A DNA stretch of 64,000 nt from Paenibacillus sp. SYP-B4298. GTDB taxonomy: Bacteria; Bacillota; Bacilli; Paenibacillales; Paenibacillaceae. Within the stretch, counting starts at the first letter, position 1. The number at the start of each line of letters is the position of its first letter. Under the pieces are notes generated by a model. It saw only the letters and a program-made list of their open reading frames with translations, had not been told where the DNA came from and did no database searches. The stretch spans positions 5,154,501 to 5,218,500 of the forward strand of contig NZ_CP115484.1 in NCBI RefSeq assembly GCF_027627475.1, read 5' to 3'. The position numbers and the translations under genes were made by a program. Of the stretch, positions 45,478-53,944 are shown piece after piece.

Positions 45478-45573
45478 TCATAAATAGTGAGGTCGTGCTA
45501 GCCCAAAATCGATACACTTCGTATCAAAAAAACATTCAGGTAAGTGGATAGCCCAATTCTCTGCCAAGTATCC

Positions 45574-45617
45574 CAGTCACGTTAGTGACCTTGCGGCTTT
45601 AGCCGTGGGAATGTCAA
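45574..45617 (+). mobile_element. Possible right-end remnant of an IS200/IS605-type element
   Basis: TCACGTTAGTGA is followed by GCGGCTTTAGCCGTGGGAATGTCA. The hairpin GCGGCTTTAGCCGTGGG is typical of right ends (and the guide RNA scaffold) of IS605/TnpB elements. No tnpA or tnpB is nearby, so it is a scar at most. Confidence 0.45.
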
Positions 45618-45667
45618 GTGAACCATTTTCTCATACATTGAGTTCGTACTAGTAACAAACACTAGGT

Positions 45668-46033
45668 CTAAGCATCATTGGCTGCAGTTACGGACTTAGT
45701 ACCGTCATTGTTTACTATGCTTCTAGGCTCCACCAACATGATATGGCATTCCTTTTCGGCGGAAGGCTTCATCTCGATCCCCTTCGGGAGAACAATCATC
45801 TCACCCTTGGAGATTTTAACCTGACCATCACGAAAATCAATGATCATCTCCCCTTCGATCACCATAAATACCTTATCGGTCTCTTCATGACTATGCCATT
45901 CAAACTCCCCGGCAATCTTAATGAGTTTAAATTGATAATCATTCAATTCACCAATGACTTTCAGAGACCAAAGATCGTTAAGTTCAGATAGTTTCTCATT
46001 TAGATTAATGACTTGGTAATGGATAGTAATCAC
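45668..46033 (-). CDS. Single-domain cupin protein
   Basis: About 115-121 residues. Cupin motif 1 FEWHSHEETDKVFMVIEGEM (HxH, E) and motif 2 GEMIVLPKGIEMKPSAEKEC, where the usual His is Lys/Pro. Start uncertain: a GTG at 46033 overlaps AAGGAG, and later options are non-ATG. Function unknown; may bind a metal or sugar. Confidence 0.78.
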   Translation of the reverse strand: MITIHYQVINLNEKLSELNDLWSLKVIGELNDYQFKLIKIAGEFEWHSHEETDKVFMVIEGEMIIDFRDGQVKISKGEMIVLPKGIEMKPSAEKECHIMLVEPRSIVNNDGTKSVTAANDA

Positions 46034-46232
46034 TCCTTATATTTTTGACCTTCAAGTTACTTACAGGCAAGAGCTAACCATTGTCTACTTACGCAAGGCA
46101 ATTTACCTAAGCCTGATAATAATAGCATTGAGTCTAGCAGTCCTTTAATCTTGCGAGCGAGAGATCATGATCGTTTAGTTAAACATTATTATAGTAAAGT
46201 AATTTTTAGATTAGAATGGATGCATGTTGAAA

Positions 46233-47060
46233 TTAGCATGGACTATTGATGAACTTCTCTCGATATTTAGTAGGAGAAATGCCACATTGTTTCTTGAACA
46301 CTCTACTAAAATAAAAGGGGTCAGCCATTCCAACCGTTTGCGCAATTTGTTGTACAGGCGCATCACTTGTGAATAGCATTTCTTGCGCCGCATTTATACG
46401 ATATTTTAATAAATATTCTGCTGGTCCCATACCTGCATGTCTTCTAAATATGTAAGAAAGTCGATTTCGATTAACGTTATGTTGTTCTGCAAGTGATGCG
46501 ATTGTAAGGCTTTGATAATAATATTCATGAATATAATTAGTTACCCGTTCGAATAAAGTATGCGATTCACAACTATTTTGCCTATTATCAACACATACTA
46601 AGGCTTCATTCAGTACGTCACGAAATAGCATTTCGGTCTGAAACATCGAAATGCCTCCACGCTGATTATACACATGCCAAAGACGCATAATTAATTCAGT
46701 AAGACGAGGTGATGGTCCTGTTGATAATTCAAAATGCTGATGAGAAATACTTGGCTCTGCTATTTCTGAGTTACATATCCGGTATAGAACGAGAATGTAT
46801 TCCCAGTCGGTTTTACCAAACATTTTTTGAGCTAGTTTCATTTTTGCACCACCATGCACAACTTTTCCTGGCGAAAAGATATAAGGCGTTCCGTTAAATT
46901 CAAATTGCACCTTACCTGTAAGTGGAAACACAAATCCAGGAAAAGAGTCTGTATAGTCAGCGTGAGGCACACCTGGATTTCTAGCATATCGATATACTCC
47001 CTCTACTTGAAAAGGAGTATGTGCAAGATGCTCTGCCAAGTGATTAACGTCAATTTTCAC
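46233..47060 (-). CDS. AraC-family regulator with N-terminal cupin sensor
   Basis: 275 residues. Residues 20-110 form an AraC-ligand cupin (FPGFVFPLTGKVQFEFNGTP), and the C-terminal domain has two HTH units (IASLAEQHNVNRNRLSYIFRR and VQQIAQTVGMADPFYFSRVF) ending GISPTKYRE. This order is opposite to the GyrI-type paralogs. A Fur-box-like site is 90 nt upstream at 47153, so it could belong to a siderophore system; no uptake genes are next to it. Confidence 0.86.
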   Translation of the reverse strand: MKIDVNHLAEHLAHTPFQVEGVYRYARNPGVPHADYTDSFPGFVFPLTGKVQFEFNGTPYIFSPGKVVHGGAKMKLAQKMFGKTDWEYILVLYRICNSEIAEPSISHQHFELSTGPSPRLTELIMRLWHVYNQRGGISMFQTEMLFRDVLNEALVCVDNRQNSCESHTLFERVTNYIHEYYYQSLTIASLAEQHNVNRNRLSYIFRRHAGMGPAEYLLKYRINAAQEMLFTSDAPVQQIAQTVGMADPFYFSRVFKKQCGISPTKYREKFINSPC

Positions 47061-47152
47061 ATTGTATACCTCATTTCAATAGTAGTTTACCGGTAATCCT
47101 GAGATTGATCGGAAAGGTGGGTATGAGGACTCTCGTCTATCTTTAGATTATT

Positions 47153-47171
47153 GATGACGATTATCATTGTC
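47153..47171. promoter_or_regulatory. Fur-box-like site
   Basis: GATGACGATTATCATTGTC matches the 19-bp Fur consensus GATAATGATAATCATTATC at 15 positions and keeps the dyad. It is between the AraC gene and a rightward fragment. Confidence 0.55.
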
Positions 47172-47201
47172 AATCTATATGAATAATAAAAAAGCCGCGC
47201 C

Positions 47202-47504
47202 TTGCTAATGTACTTATTAATGGTCTGCTGCAACAACTTCCAGGTATGTGTACTCCATAAAAATATAGGTGAAGCGTTCCGAGCACGGTGCAGGAAAGAA
47301 GGCCATAACCCTCTTAGTCAATACACACAGAATCGACTAATCCAAAACACTAAAGACATTTTGAAAATGAAAGGAATTACGACCGATGCCATAAGGAGCA
47401 ATGGCAATAGTGGACTTTCAGGAATACAGCTTAAAACTTTACCCCAATCATACCGGCTTACTAAGACGGATCAAGAAAAAGGTTTTGATATCGATGACTT
47501 GTAG
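47202..47504 (+). CDS. Uncertain 80-100-residue reading frame
   Basis: From HKNIGEAFRARCRKEGHNPL onward the composition looks coding (TQNRLIQNTKDILKMKGITT), but the first 20 residues do not and there is no ribosome site. It could be the 3' part of a gene whose start was lost at a cassette join. I do not recognise it. Confidence 0.3.
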   Translation: MLMYLLMVCCNNFQVCVLHKNIGEAFRARCRKEGHNPLSQYTQNRLIQNTKDILKMKGITTDAIRSNGNSGLSGIQLKTLPQSYRLTKTDQEKGFDIDDL

Positions 47505-47720
47505 TAATCTTGTTGGCATCAGCGAATATTTTTGAAAAAAGTGGCGGCACGGTCAATCCAATGCCAACTACATTTTGCTTCAACCCTGCCAGAGTTGAAC
47601 GGGGAGGCTAGAAACAGGGTCGACTGTGCCCCCTGCCGCACAAAGCATGGCATATTGCAGTAGCTAAGGAATTATACTGTTGATATGAATATTGTGTTAT
47701 AAGTGCAATTATCTATCTGA
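47505..47720. other. Non-coding stretch left of copy C
   Basis: Nothing recognised apart from a GC-rich patch (GGGGAGGCT... CCCCCTGCC) near 47600-47640. Confidence 0.3.
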
Positions 47721-47722
47721 AT

Positions 47723-47805
47723 GTATGATGGATGTTAATTCCTTGTTTTTTTATAATTTCGCCCTACTTATGGTACGGTTTCGCCGCGCTGTCTGTAACG
47801 GCAAG
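47723..47805 (-). repeat. rlmH-end-like repeat (copy C)
   Basis: On the minus strand YHK-stop is encoded at 47764-47775 followed by GGGCGAAATT; one extra nucleotide breaks the GEP codons just before. The right side, GCGCTGTCTGTAACGGCAAG, matches copy E. The left 58 nt match copy D. Same orientation as rlmH. Confidence 0.85.
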
Positions 47806-47823
47806 TTACGTGAACATAAGATA

Positions 47824-47849
47824 GAGAGAACCTCCGAATAGGTTCTCTC
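47824..47849 (-). terminator. Terminator of the AraC-GyrI gene
   Basis: GAGAGAACCT with AGGTTCTCTC around a 6-nt loop, 29 nt past the stop at 47878. Confidence 0.7.
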
Positions 47850-47877
47850 CGTTTGCCCAAGGTTTACTGAGCCAGAC

Positions 47878-48750
47878 TTATTTTTTAATAATAGGTATCC
47901 AAATTTCACTACGGAATGTGGGGGAGGAAAAGTCCTTGCTCTCATGCCATACCATTTCCGGTCCGCTTGCCAACTCGTAACTCGCGGATGGGAACCATTC
48001 TGAATAAATCCGTCCCCAGATATTCTGCAACGTTTCCGGGAAGGGCCCTACCGCTTCGAATACAGCCCAAGTTGCCTCGGAAACCTCCAGTTTCGTAAAA
48101 CGCTCTGGACATTCCTTCCTTGTCGCTACTCCGATATAATGATCAAAGGTCCCCTTCTCCTCCATACGCCCCTCCGAGAAATTCACGGAGGCTTGAACCA
48201 TTCCCCGCGGTTCCCTATCTGAAAGTGCCTTCAGCTCTACAATGTCCTCCGGTGTTAAGCTGCTCGCCATGGACTCAATCTCCGGGTTCACACCTTCAAA
48301 CTGGATGGGTACCCTTCTCATGATGCCTACGATACGAAAAGACTCCTTCTCAACGATACGGTAATTCATCGCGCTTCCTCCCTGAATAGTTAATTGAAAA
48401 GTCATTCGAGGATAGGCTTTAATGGACCCCGTTTGGGATTTTACCGAAGAAGGCGGGAACCCGTGTAAGCTTTGAAAAGCTCTGGAAAAGGCATCTGCAG
48501 AGCCATAGCCGTACTTCACCGCCACATCCAGTATTCGCACATTACCGGTTTGAAGCTCAAATGCCGCGAGCGTTAGTCGTCTTCGCCGGATATATTCCGA
48601 TAACGGGATGCCTGCAAGGAACGAGAACATTCTTGAAAAATGGTATTCGGAGCAGCAAGCAAGTCTAGCCGCTTCCTTCAAATTCACGTCCTCGGCAAGA
48701 TTCTCTTCGATATATTGCAAAGCTCGATTCAGATTTGCAAGCCCACCCAT
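47878..48750 (-). CDS. AraC-family regulator with GyrI-like effector domain
   Basis: 290 residues. [33 protein letters not shown] and [17 protein letters not shown] make the N-terminal AraC domain; [19 protein letters not shown] starts the GyrI-like domain, ending [21 protein letters not shown] lies upstream. It is the only gene between repeat copies C and E, with its own operator and terminator: a one-gene unit. Confidence 0.88.
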   Translation of the reverse strand: MGGLANLNRALQYIEENLAEDVNLKEAARLACCSEYHFSRMFSFLAGIPLSEYIRRRRLTLAAFELQTGNVRILDVAVKYGYGSADAFSRAFQSLHGFPPSSVKSQTGSIKAYPRMTFQLTIQGGSAMNYRIVEKESFRIVGIMRRVPIQFEGVNPEIESMASSLTPEDIVELKALSDREPRGMVQASVNFSEGRMEEKGTFDHYIGVATRKECPERFTKLEVSEATWAVFEAVGPFPETLQNIWGRIYSEWFPSASYELASGPEMVWHESKDFSSPTFRSEIWIPIIKK

Positions 48751-48800
48751 AAGAATGACCTCCCTTCAGGTACAGATTAGCAAATTTAACAGCACACCAT

Positions 48801-48827
48801 CCGACATCTCATGCACCATTTTGTCGG
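48801..48827. promoter_or_regulatory. Operator-like inverted repeat upstream of AraC-GyrI gene
   Basis: CCGACA and TGTCGG, 15 nt apart, around CATGCACCA. The same CATGCACCA(A/T)(A/T)TTGTC(A/G)GTAT string occurs upstream of the paralog at 34761. On the minus strand CCGACA could also serve as -35. Confidence 0.5.
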
Positions 48828-48832
48828 TATAA

Positions 48833-48889
48833 AAAACTTGCTGTTACTTGTGGTAGGGTTCACCGCGCTGTCTGTAACGGCAAGTTTTT
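48833..48889 (-). repeat. rlmH-end-like repeat (copy E), palindromic
   Basis: AAAACTTGCTGTTAC and GTAACGGCAAGTTTT (one mismatch) flank a core that on the minus strand encodes RQRGEPYHK-stop at 48844-48873. Same orientation as rlmH. Nearly the same as copy I. Confidence 0.85.
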
Positions 48890-49028
48890 CGTCCATCTTT
48901 CAAAGTGGAGAGGAATAAAAATTCATCCGCTAAAGACCGTTTCTCTTAGGCCAAATAAGGCTGTCCTATGGCAATAATAATGCCGCCCACACTTGATTCC
49001 TCCCATAGTCACATATCTAAATTGAGAC

Positions 49029-49391
49029 TTATTCCGATTCATCGCTTTGACCTTTTATAAAGTCGAGATGCTTAAATCCCCAGTTGCACATGTCTGTCAA
49101 CACCGGAGCCAGCGTTTTTCCATGATCGGTCAAACTATATTCCACTTTTGGAGGGATCTCGTGATATACTCTGCGTTCGACGAGTCCATCCCGTTCCAGC
49201 TCCCGAAGCTGCTTCGTCAGCATACCCTGCGTAATAACCGGGAGCATCCTCCTCAGCTCCCCGAATCGCTTGCTTCCCTCATGCAGTAAAATAAACAGAA
49301 TCAAAGGCTTCCACTTTCCGCCAATAATATCCAGTGTCGCTAATATGCCTTCCGTCGTCTTATTGACGTGAGTTCTTAACCGCAATAACAT
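49029..49391 (-). CDS. HxlR-family transcriptional regulator
   Basis: About 120 residues. [40 protein letters not shown] and [22 protein letters not shown] are the family's winged-helix signature; YodB/HxlR types sense quinones, aldehydes or diamide, often through a Cys. Divergent from the oxidoreductase at 49664, its likely target, with two palindromes between them. Start uncertain within a few codons. Confidence 0.88.
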   Translation of the reverse strand: MLLRLRTHVNKTTEGILATLDIIGGKWKPLILFILLHEGSKRFGELRRMLPVITQGMLTKQLRELERDGLVERRVYHEIPPKVEYSLTDHGKTLAPVLTDMCNWGFKHLDFIKGQSDESE

Positions 49392-49453
49392 CAACTCCCA
49401 AGTATTTCAAGATACTCGCACACTATCTCCTATAACATTATCAAAGTATCTCC

Positions 49454-49491
49454 AGTACCGATAGTACTCTTTATTCACGTACTTAGTACGT
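49454..49491. promoter_or_regulatory. Two inverted repeats between HxlR and oxidoreductase genes
   Basis: AGTACCGATAGTACT (49454-49468) and ACGTACTTAGTACGT (49477-49491) share AGTAC half-sites 23 nt apart. Probable HxlR operators covering both promoters. Confidence 0.65.
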
Positions 49492-49663
49492 TCAAACGGA
49501 CTACACCACAAGTACGGCGCCATCTATGGTATGGAATGATGGACTATGTACGAATAAAATGCGTACTTTTCAAGATTTCAAATATCTCGGATAATCATAG
49601 GTGTAAAGAGGAAGTATCCTGGCCGACCTTGGACAACCAAAATAACAGTAAGGGATGATGGTC

Positions 49664-50194
49664 ATGAAAACGATGGTAATTGTAGCACATCCAAACCTGA
49701 ACAAATCCGCATGGAATCATGCACTCCTGAGCGAACTGAAACAACAGCCGAATATACACATCCGTGATCTGTATCAAGAGTATCCGAATTGGAGTATCAA
49801 CGTCGAACGAGAACATCAATTATTGATCGAATTTGACCGGATTGTTTTCCAATTTCCATTCTATTGGTATAGCTGCCCGCCGCTATTAAAAAAGTGGTTT
49901 GACGATGTACTGACATTTGGTTGGGCGTTTGGACCCGGAGGCGAAAATTTGAGGGGCAAAGAATTTATGATCGCAACAACAACAGGTGGCTCGGAAAACG
50001 AATATCGTGCAGGCGGCCGTAACTGGTTCACCATAAGCGAATATCTTCGGCCGATTCAGAGTACCATTACCCGGTGTAATGGTACGTTCCTGCCAGCCTT
50101 TGTATCCTATAGCCCATCTGCTGAAGCTCTCAAGGATGAAGCCAAACGATATGCGGAATTTATCCAATTTTCTCAGACGAAGCTCGCACAATGA
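49664..50194 (+). CDS. NAD(P)H-dependent flavin oxidoreductase (quinone reductase type)
   Basis: 176 residues from MKTMVIVAHPNLNKSAWN, flavodoxin-like fold of the YwrO/KefF/NQO family. FQFPFYWYSCPPLLKKWFDDV and GWAFGPGGENLRGKEFMIATTTGG are the FMN/FAD and dimer motifs. Reduces quinones or nitro/azo compounds. Pairing with HxlR suggests induction by electrophiles. Confidence 0.88.
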   Translation: MKTMVIVAHPNLNKSAWNHALLSELKQQPNIHIRDLYQEYPNWSINVEREHQLLIEFDRIVFQFPFYWYSCPPLLKKWFDDVLTFGWAFGPGGENLRGKEFMIATTTGGSENEYRAGGRNWFTISEYLRPIQSTITRCNGTFLPAFVSYSPSAEALKDEAKRYAEFIQFSQTKLAQ

Positions 50195-50209
50195 AGAAGT
50201 GATTTGTAG

Positions 50210-50258
50210 CTCGCGCTACTTGTGGTATGGTTCACCGTATCGCTCTAACGGCGAAAAA
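50210..50258 (-). repeat. rlmH-end-like repeat (copy B)
   Basis: On the minus strand 50216-50236 encodes GEPYHK-stop. TAACGGCGAAAAATTC follows on the right (plus strand). The left part differs (GTAGCTCGCGCTAC). Same orientation as rlmH; 15 nt past the oxidoreductase stop. Confidence 0.8.
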
Positions 50259-50266
50259 TTCAAACA

Positions 50267-50297
50267 AAATGCACAAGCCATTATACTTGTGCATTTT
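50267..50297. terminator. Bidirectional terminator
   Basis: AAATGCACAAG with CTTGTGCATTT around an 8-nt loop, T- and A-tracts on both sides, between the oxidoreductase and the convergent three-gene operon. Confidence 0.8.
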
Positions 50298-50305
50298 ATC
50301 TACCA

Positions 50306-51292
50306 TTAAACATTTACTCTAAAAAATTGTGGATAATGCCTGTAATATTTCATGTAACTTTCGATTTTTTTACGCGATTTGTTTATATTATCTGCAAGTA
50401 AAAAGTTTAATGATTGTTGGATAATATTCGCCTCATCACAAGGCAACATTGCATCAATTGCTAATCTTTCCTTTATCGATAACTCAGGGAGCTCGATTAT
50501 CATTGGGCTGTCTTGATCAGCAATGTAATATTCCCATTGTGAGATACCAGAATTGTTAACGAATTCTTCTACTGAATCACGTTTAAGTATTATTCCTGTA
50601 AATGTTAACATCTGATGTATTGAATCACTATAAGCAAATGAGGTTAATACTTTAAAGGTTGTACTAGTAACCGGAGGAAATGCTTGATCGGTAATATGTT
50701 TTAAAGCTTGAAACATAATTTTAGCTAATGGATTTCTTGTCATCATGTCTGGTTTAACATCCGGTGGTAAATGATCACCAAAGTGATATTCAAGGGACTT
50801 TAACCTCTCAGAAAATAAATTTTGTCCTTCTTTTAATTGCCTATCATCAAATAAGCAAGCTGGATTAGCGTTTAGAGTTATTTTTATAACATCATGCTCT
50901 ACTAGCTTTGATAGTAAAGTCTCATATTCGGTAATTTGCTCTCTTAGCATGCCTGGTTCAGCATAATCCAGCCATATTATTGAATTTTTCCCTTCCACAT
51001 AGCTTTCAATAAATTCACCGCTGGTCATACTTTCAATTTTCATACAACCAATAGGCTTATTAAATTCTTGTCGCTTCTTGACTTCCTCATTATACTCTAT
51101 GCTTGTTAAGTCATTTAATGAAAATAATGAGTGGACTTGTTTAAACTCTTCTAAATACGGTCCACCAAAGCCTGCATATCTAAAATTACTAATATTATGC
51201 ACGGAATTTACTTTAGATAGCAATTCCATAAATATAGATCTATCTGCATATTTATTCGACCTCAAATGATATGGTACATTTCCTCCACTCAT
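50306..51292 (-). CDS. Predicted methyltransferase-like protein of the rlmH-adjacent operon
   Basis: 328 residues. Rossmann-like pattern: ISNFRYAGFGGPYLEEF (glycine loop), DLTSIEYNEEVKKRQE (acidic residue after strand 2), and SIIWLDYAEPGMLREQI (motif-IV-like DYAEP), then a helical C-terminal half. I infer a class I SAM-methyltransferase-like fold; the catalytic role is not certain. It overlaps the ATPase gene by 4 nt, so the two are coupled. Confidence 0.6.
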   Translation of the reverse strand: MSGGNVPYHLRSNKYADRSIFMELLSKVNSVHNISNFRYAGFGGPYLEEFKQVHSLFSLNDLTSIEYNEEVKKRQEFNKPIGCMKIESMTSGEFIESYVEGKNSIIWLDYAEPGMLREQITEYETLLSKLVEHDVIKITLNANPACLFDDRQLKEGQNLFSERLKSLEYHFGDHLPPDVKPDMMTRNPLAKIMFQALKHITDQAFPPVTSTTFKVLTSFAYSDSIHQMLTFTGIILKRDSVEEFVNNSGISQWEYYIADQDSPMIIELPELSIKERLAIDAMLPCDEANIIQQSLNFLLADNINKSRKKIESYMKYYRHYPQFFRVNV

Positions 51293-52704
51293 TCATCATC
51301 AGCTCTCCTTAATATTTCATCAAAGCATGCATTTCCAATCATATTTGCAGGTTTATTTGGGTCTTCAAATAAAAAGCTAGAAACTTTTTTCACATCTTCT
51401 TTACTGCGTTGAAAACTGATCGTTACATTACTTGTTCTCTCTTTTGGTTTAGGCAAAATTGGCTTGAATAAAAATTCTTTTCTTGAAGGTTCATCTTTAA
51501 TTTTAGTAAATTGATCCTTCGGTATCTCAACTTTTATTTGATCAATACTTAATAAAGTTGCATTTTTTGTTGCTTCGAACTCTTCTTCTTTCTTGCTTTT
51601 CCAAACATTTGTGTAATCAGTAAATATTTTTGTTCCAGCTTTCATGTACTTTTTTACTTCCAAATATAAAGGCGATAGTTCCTCAATTCCTCTTTTTGTG
51701 GTCGTCAATGGAAGATGCTCTGGCTGACTTGAATAGAATTGAACCACACCAGTAATCCCGATAAACTGACTATGGAAATGTGGTACTGGTGTATCTCCCC
51801 AGCCTGTAACATATGTCTTATCTTTGTATAATATAACCCGATCATTACATACTATAGTCCAACCTGACTCGTCTTTGGATCGGCTAGCTTTTAATTCGCT
51901 TTCTACTTCTTCATCTTTAGCAATTCTTTTACAGAATCCGACTTGAAGAAATATTTCTACGTTACCAATTGTCGCTTCATATATGTACGGCTTTATAGAA
52001 TCTTTATCAAATAGAAGACTTAATGGGGCTGGTTCGACGATAGATCCATTTATTGATATTTTAAACCCCTTTGAAATTATAAAGCTAAAGTTTCTAGAAA
52101 CCGTTTTGTAAAAATCCTTAACAAAATCATGATTTGAAAACCATGCAGATATTTCTCTATGTAAATACGTTGTTTCAATTTTCGTCCCATAGCGAGAACC
52201 CTCATTGCTTATTAGCTTAATAGGTATTCTCCAATCCTTTTTTTCTTCAAGCCATTCAGGACTGATCACCACTTCAAATGACTCATTACGAGTATGTGAT
52301 GTCACTACTGAATGTCTACCCATCTTAAACATAGCTCTCTTCATGCCAATCCCATACATTCCCACTGTAGGAAGATCTTTATCATCCTCAGTATATGCCT
52401 CATCTCGTCCCATTTTGAAAGCATAACGTTTAGCTATATTTAGTGGTATACCTCCACAGTTATCAGTTATTGAAAAATATTCACCCGTCATTTGTATTTC
52501 CGCATAGTAACCATTATATGGTTGTTCTTCATCCTTGAAATTAATACCATTTCTTTTTTTATCCCTCATGATTCCATCAACACAGTTATCGATCAAATCT
52601 AAAATAGCATCTTTCAGTTCGATATCTCTTGTCAACATATTTACGAAGAAGTTTTTTGCAGGTGATGCCTCTGCGATCAATTCATTCTCACCATTGATAT
52701 CCAT
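51289..52704 (-). CDS. GHKL/MORC-like ATPase
   Basis: 471 residues. Bergerat ATP site: N-box AILDLIDNCVDGI, G1 ITDNCGGIPL, G2 GMYGIGMKRAMFKMG, then GTKIETTY. This is the Hsp90/MutL/MORC type, not a histidine kinase. A C-terminal half (SSQPEHLPLTTTKRGIEEL onwards) follows. Prokaryotic MORC/MutL-type ATPases are known next to DNA methylases in restriction-like systems, and here it is between such genes. Confidence 0.8.
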   Translation of the reverse strand: MDINGENELIAEASPAKNFFVNMLTRDIELKDAILDLIDNCVDGIMRDKKRNGINFKDEEQPYNGYYAEIQMTGEYFSITDNCGGIPLNIAKRYAFKMGRDEAYTEDDKDLPTVGMYGIGMKRAMFKMGRHSVVTSHTRNESFEVVISPEWLEEKKDWRIPIKLISNEGSRYGTKIETTYLHREISAWFSNHDFVKDFYKTVSRNFSFIISKGFKISINGSIVEPAPLSLLFDKDSIKPYIYEATIGNVEIFLQVGFCKRIAKDEEVESELKASRSKDESGWTIVCNDRVILYKDKTYVTGWGDTPVPHFHSQFIGITGVVQFYSSQPEHLPLTTTKRGIEELSPLYLEVKKYMKAGTKIFTDYTNVWKSKKEEEFEATKNATLLSIDQIKVEIPKDQFTKIKDEPSRKEFLFKPILPKPKERTSNVTISFQRSKEDVKKVSSFLFEDPNKPANMIGNACFDEILRRADDE

Positions 52705-52718
52705 GTATTAACAACCCC

Positions 52719-53816
52719 TTATCTAACTAGTTTATCAATTACTTTTTTTAGAACATGTTCAGCAACAATCGGACTTACACTATTTCCTATTTGTCTAAAA
52801 CTGTGCCATTTAGTTCTATGGAATTGAAACCAGTCCGGAAAACCTTGTATTCTCGCAGCTTCTCTTGGAGTAATTACTCGATGTTCTACAGGATGTATAG
52901 GGCGAACTGCTTGAAAAGATCCGTTATCTTTACCTGTACCAGCTCTTAATGTCGGGCTAAACCCATTCATATCTAATCGAGGCGATCTTGACACCTTATC
53001 AATCTCACCAGGAGAAATGCCCATAAATCTTGAAACAACACTTTGTTGGTGCTTGGTTCCAATCATACCCGATACTTCATTGTATACAAAATATTTCTCT
53101 ATTGAATACGGATCACCGACAGAGTTTGATACGGATAGAGATAATTGTCGACTGTATGTTCCTTCATTTAAGGTTATTTTAGTCCAAGCCGATTCGTCGT
53201 TCTCTACTTCAAAAGGTAAACCCTCTAAAGCATTTTTAACATAAACAGGTTTCTTGATCTTTTCAATGAAATCTGAATTCGTGAGAGAAACACCTAATCT
53301 TTTGTGAAATCCAATAAAAAAGGCTCTTTTCCTAATCGTCGGAGCACCCACATCATTCGCACTTATTAGTATGGGATCTATTAAATTGTATGAATCTAAA
53401 ACATGACTAATTGCTCTATTCCTAATCTCGTCAAATTTGACATCTAATATCCCTGGTACATTCTCTGCCACGAAGAAATCAGGCTTTAATTCACTTACTA
53501 TTCTAAAAAAATGTATGAACAAAGAATTTCTTGGATCTAAAACTCTCTGCCTTCCCATCGTACTAAACCCCTGACATGGCGGTCCTCCAATAATCCCTGT
53601 TAACTCACCACTTTTTAATTTTAGTTTCTCAACAATTTCATGAGACTTTATTGTTGAAATATCCGTATTAATGTGAATTGAATTTGGGAAGTTTATATTA
53701 TGTGAGGAAATTGCTATTGGATCTAGTTCAAGAGCTCCAATCACATTAAAGCCAGCTCTCGACGCACCCAAACTCATACCTCCTACGCCTGAAAAAAGAT
53801 CAATTACCTTAAACAA
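52719..53816 (-). CDS. DNA (cytosine-5) methyltransferase
   Basis: 365 residues. All key C5-MTase motifs: FKVIDLFSGVGGMSLG (I), GGPPCQGFSTMG (IV, catalytic Cys), FVAENVPGI (VI, ENV), ANDVGAPTIRKRAFFIG (VIII), and the C-terminal PREAARIQGFPDWF and QIGNSVSP (IX, X). A target-recognition domain lies between. I use the TTG at 53816, with GAGGTG 7 nt upstream; the frame is open to 53861. It is first in the three-gene operon. No recognisable restriction nuclease is adjacent. Target sequence cannot be read. Confidence 0.92.
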   Translation of the reverse strand: MFKVIDLFSGVGGMSLGASRAGFNVIGALELDPIAISSHNINFPNSIHINTDISTIKSHEIVEKLKLKSGELTGIIGGPPCQGFSTMGRQRVLDPRNSLFIHFFRIVSELKPDFFVAENVPGILDVKFDEIRNRAISHVLDSYNLIDPILISANDVGAPTIRKRAFFIGFHKRLGVSLTNSDFIEKIKKPVYVKNALEGLPFEVENDESAWTKITLNEGTYSRQLSLSVSNSVGDPYSIEKYFVYNEVSGMIGTKHQQSVVSRFMGISPGEIDKVSRSPRLDMNGFSPTLRAGTGKDNGSFQAVRPIHPVEHRVITPREAARIQGFPDWFQFHRTKWHSFRQIGNSVSPIVAEHVLKKVIDKLVR

Positions 53817-53944
53817 GTTTGCCACCTCGAAATCTCTTATCAAACTAAAGAAATGTCTCAAAAATCAATTAATATTAGTATATTCTACATCTTTCTACAT
53901 TTTCCCTCTATTTAGGAGTTTCATTTTTTACATTAAAATTCAAA

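Noticed and set aside
30354-50258. Integron attC sites
   Set aside because: The spacing of single genes and palindromes is similar, but the GTTRRRY core and an integrase are absent; the RlmH-end explanation accounts for the core sequence.
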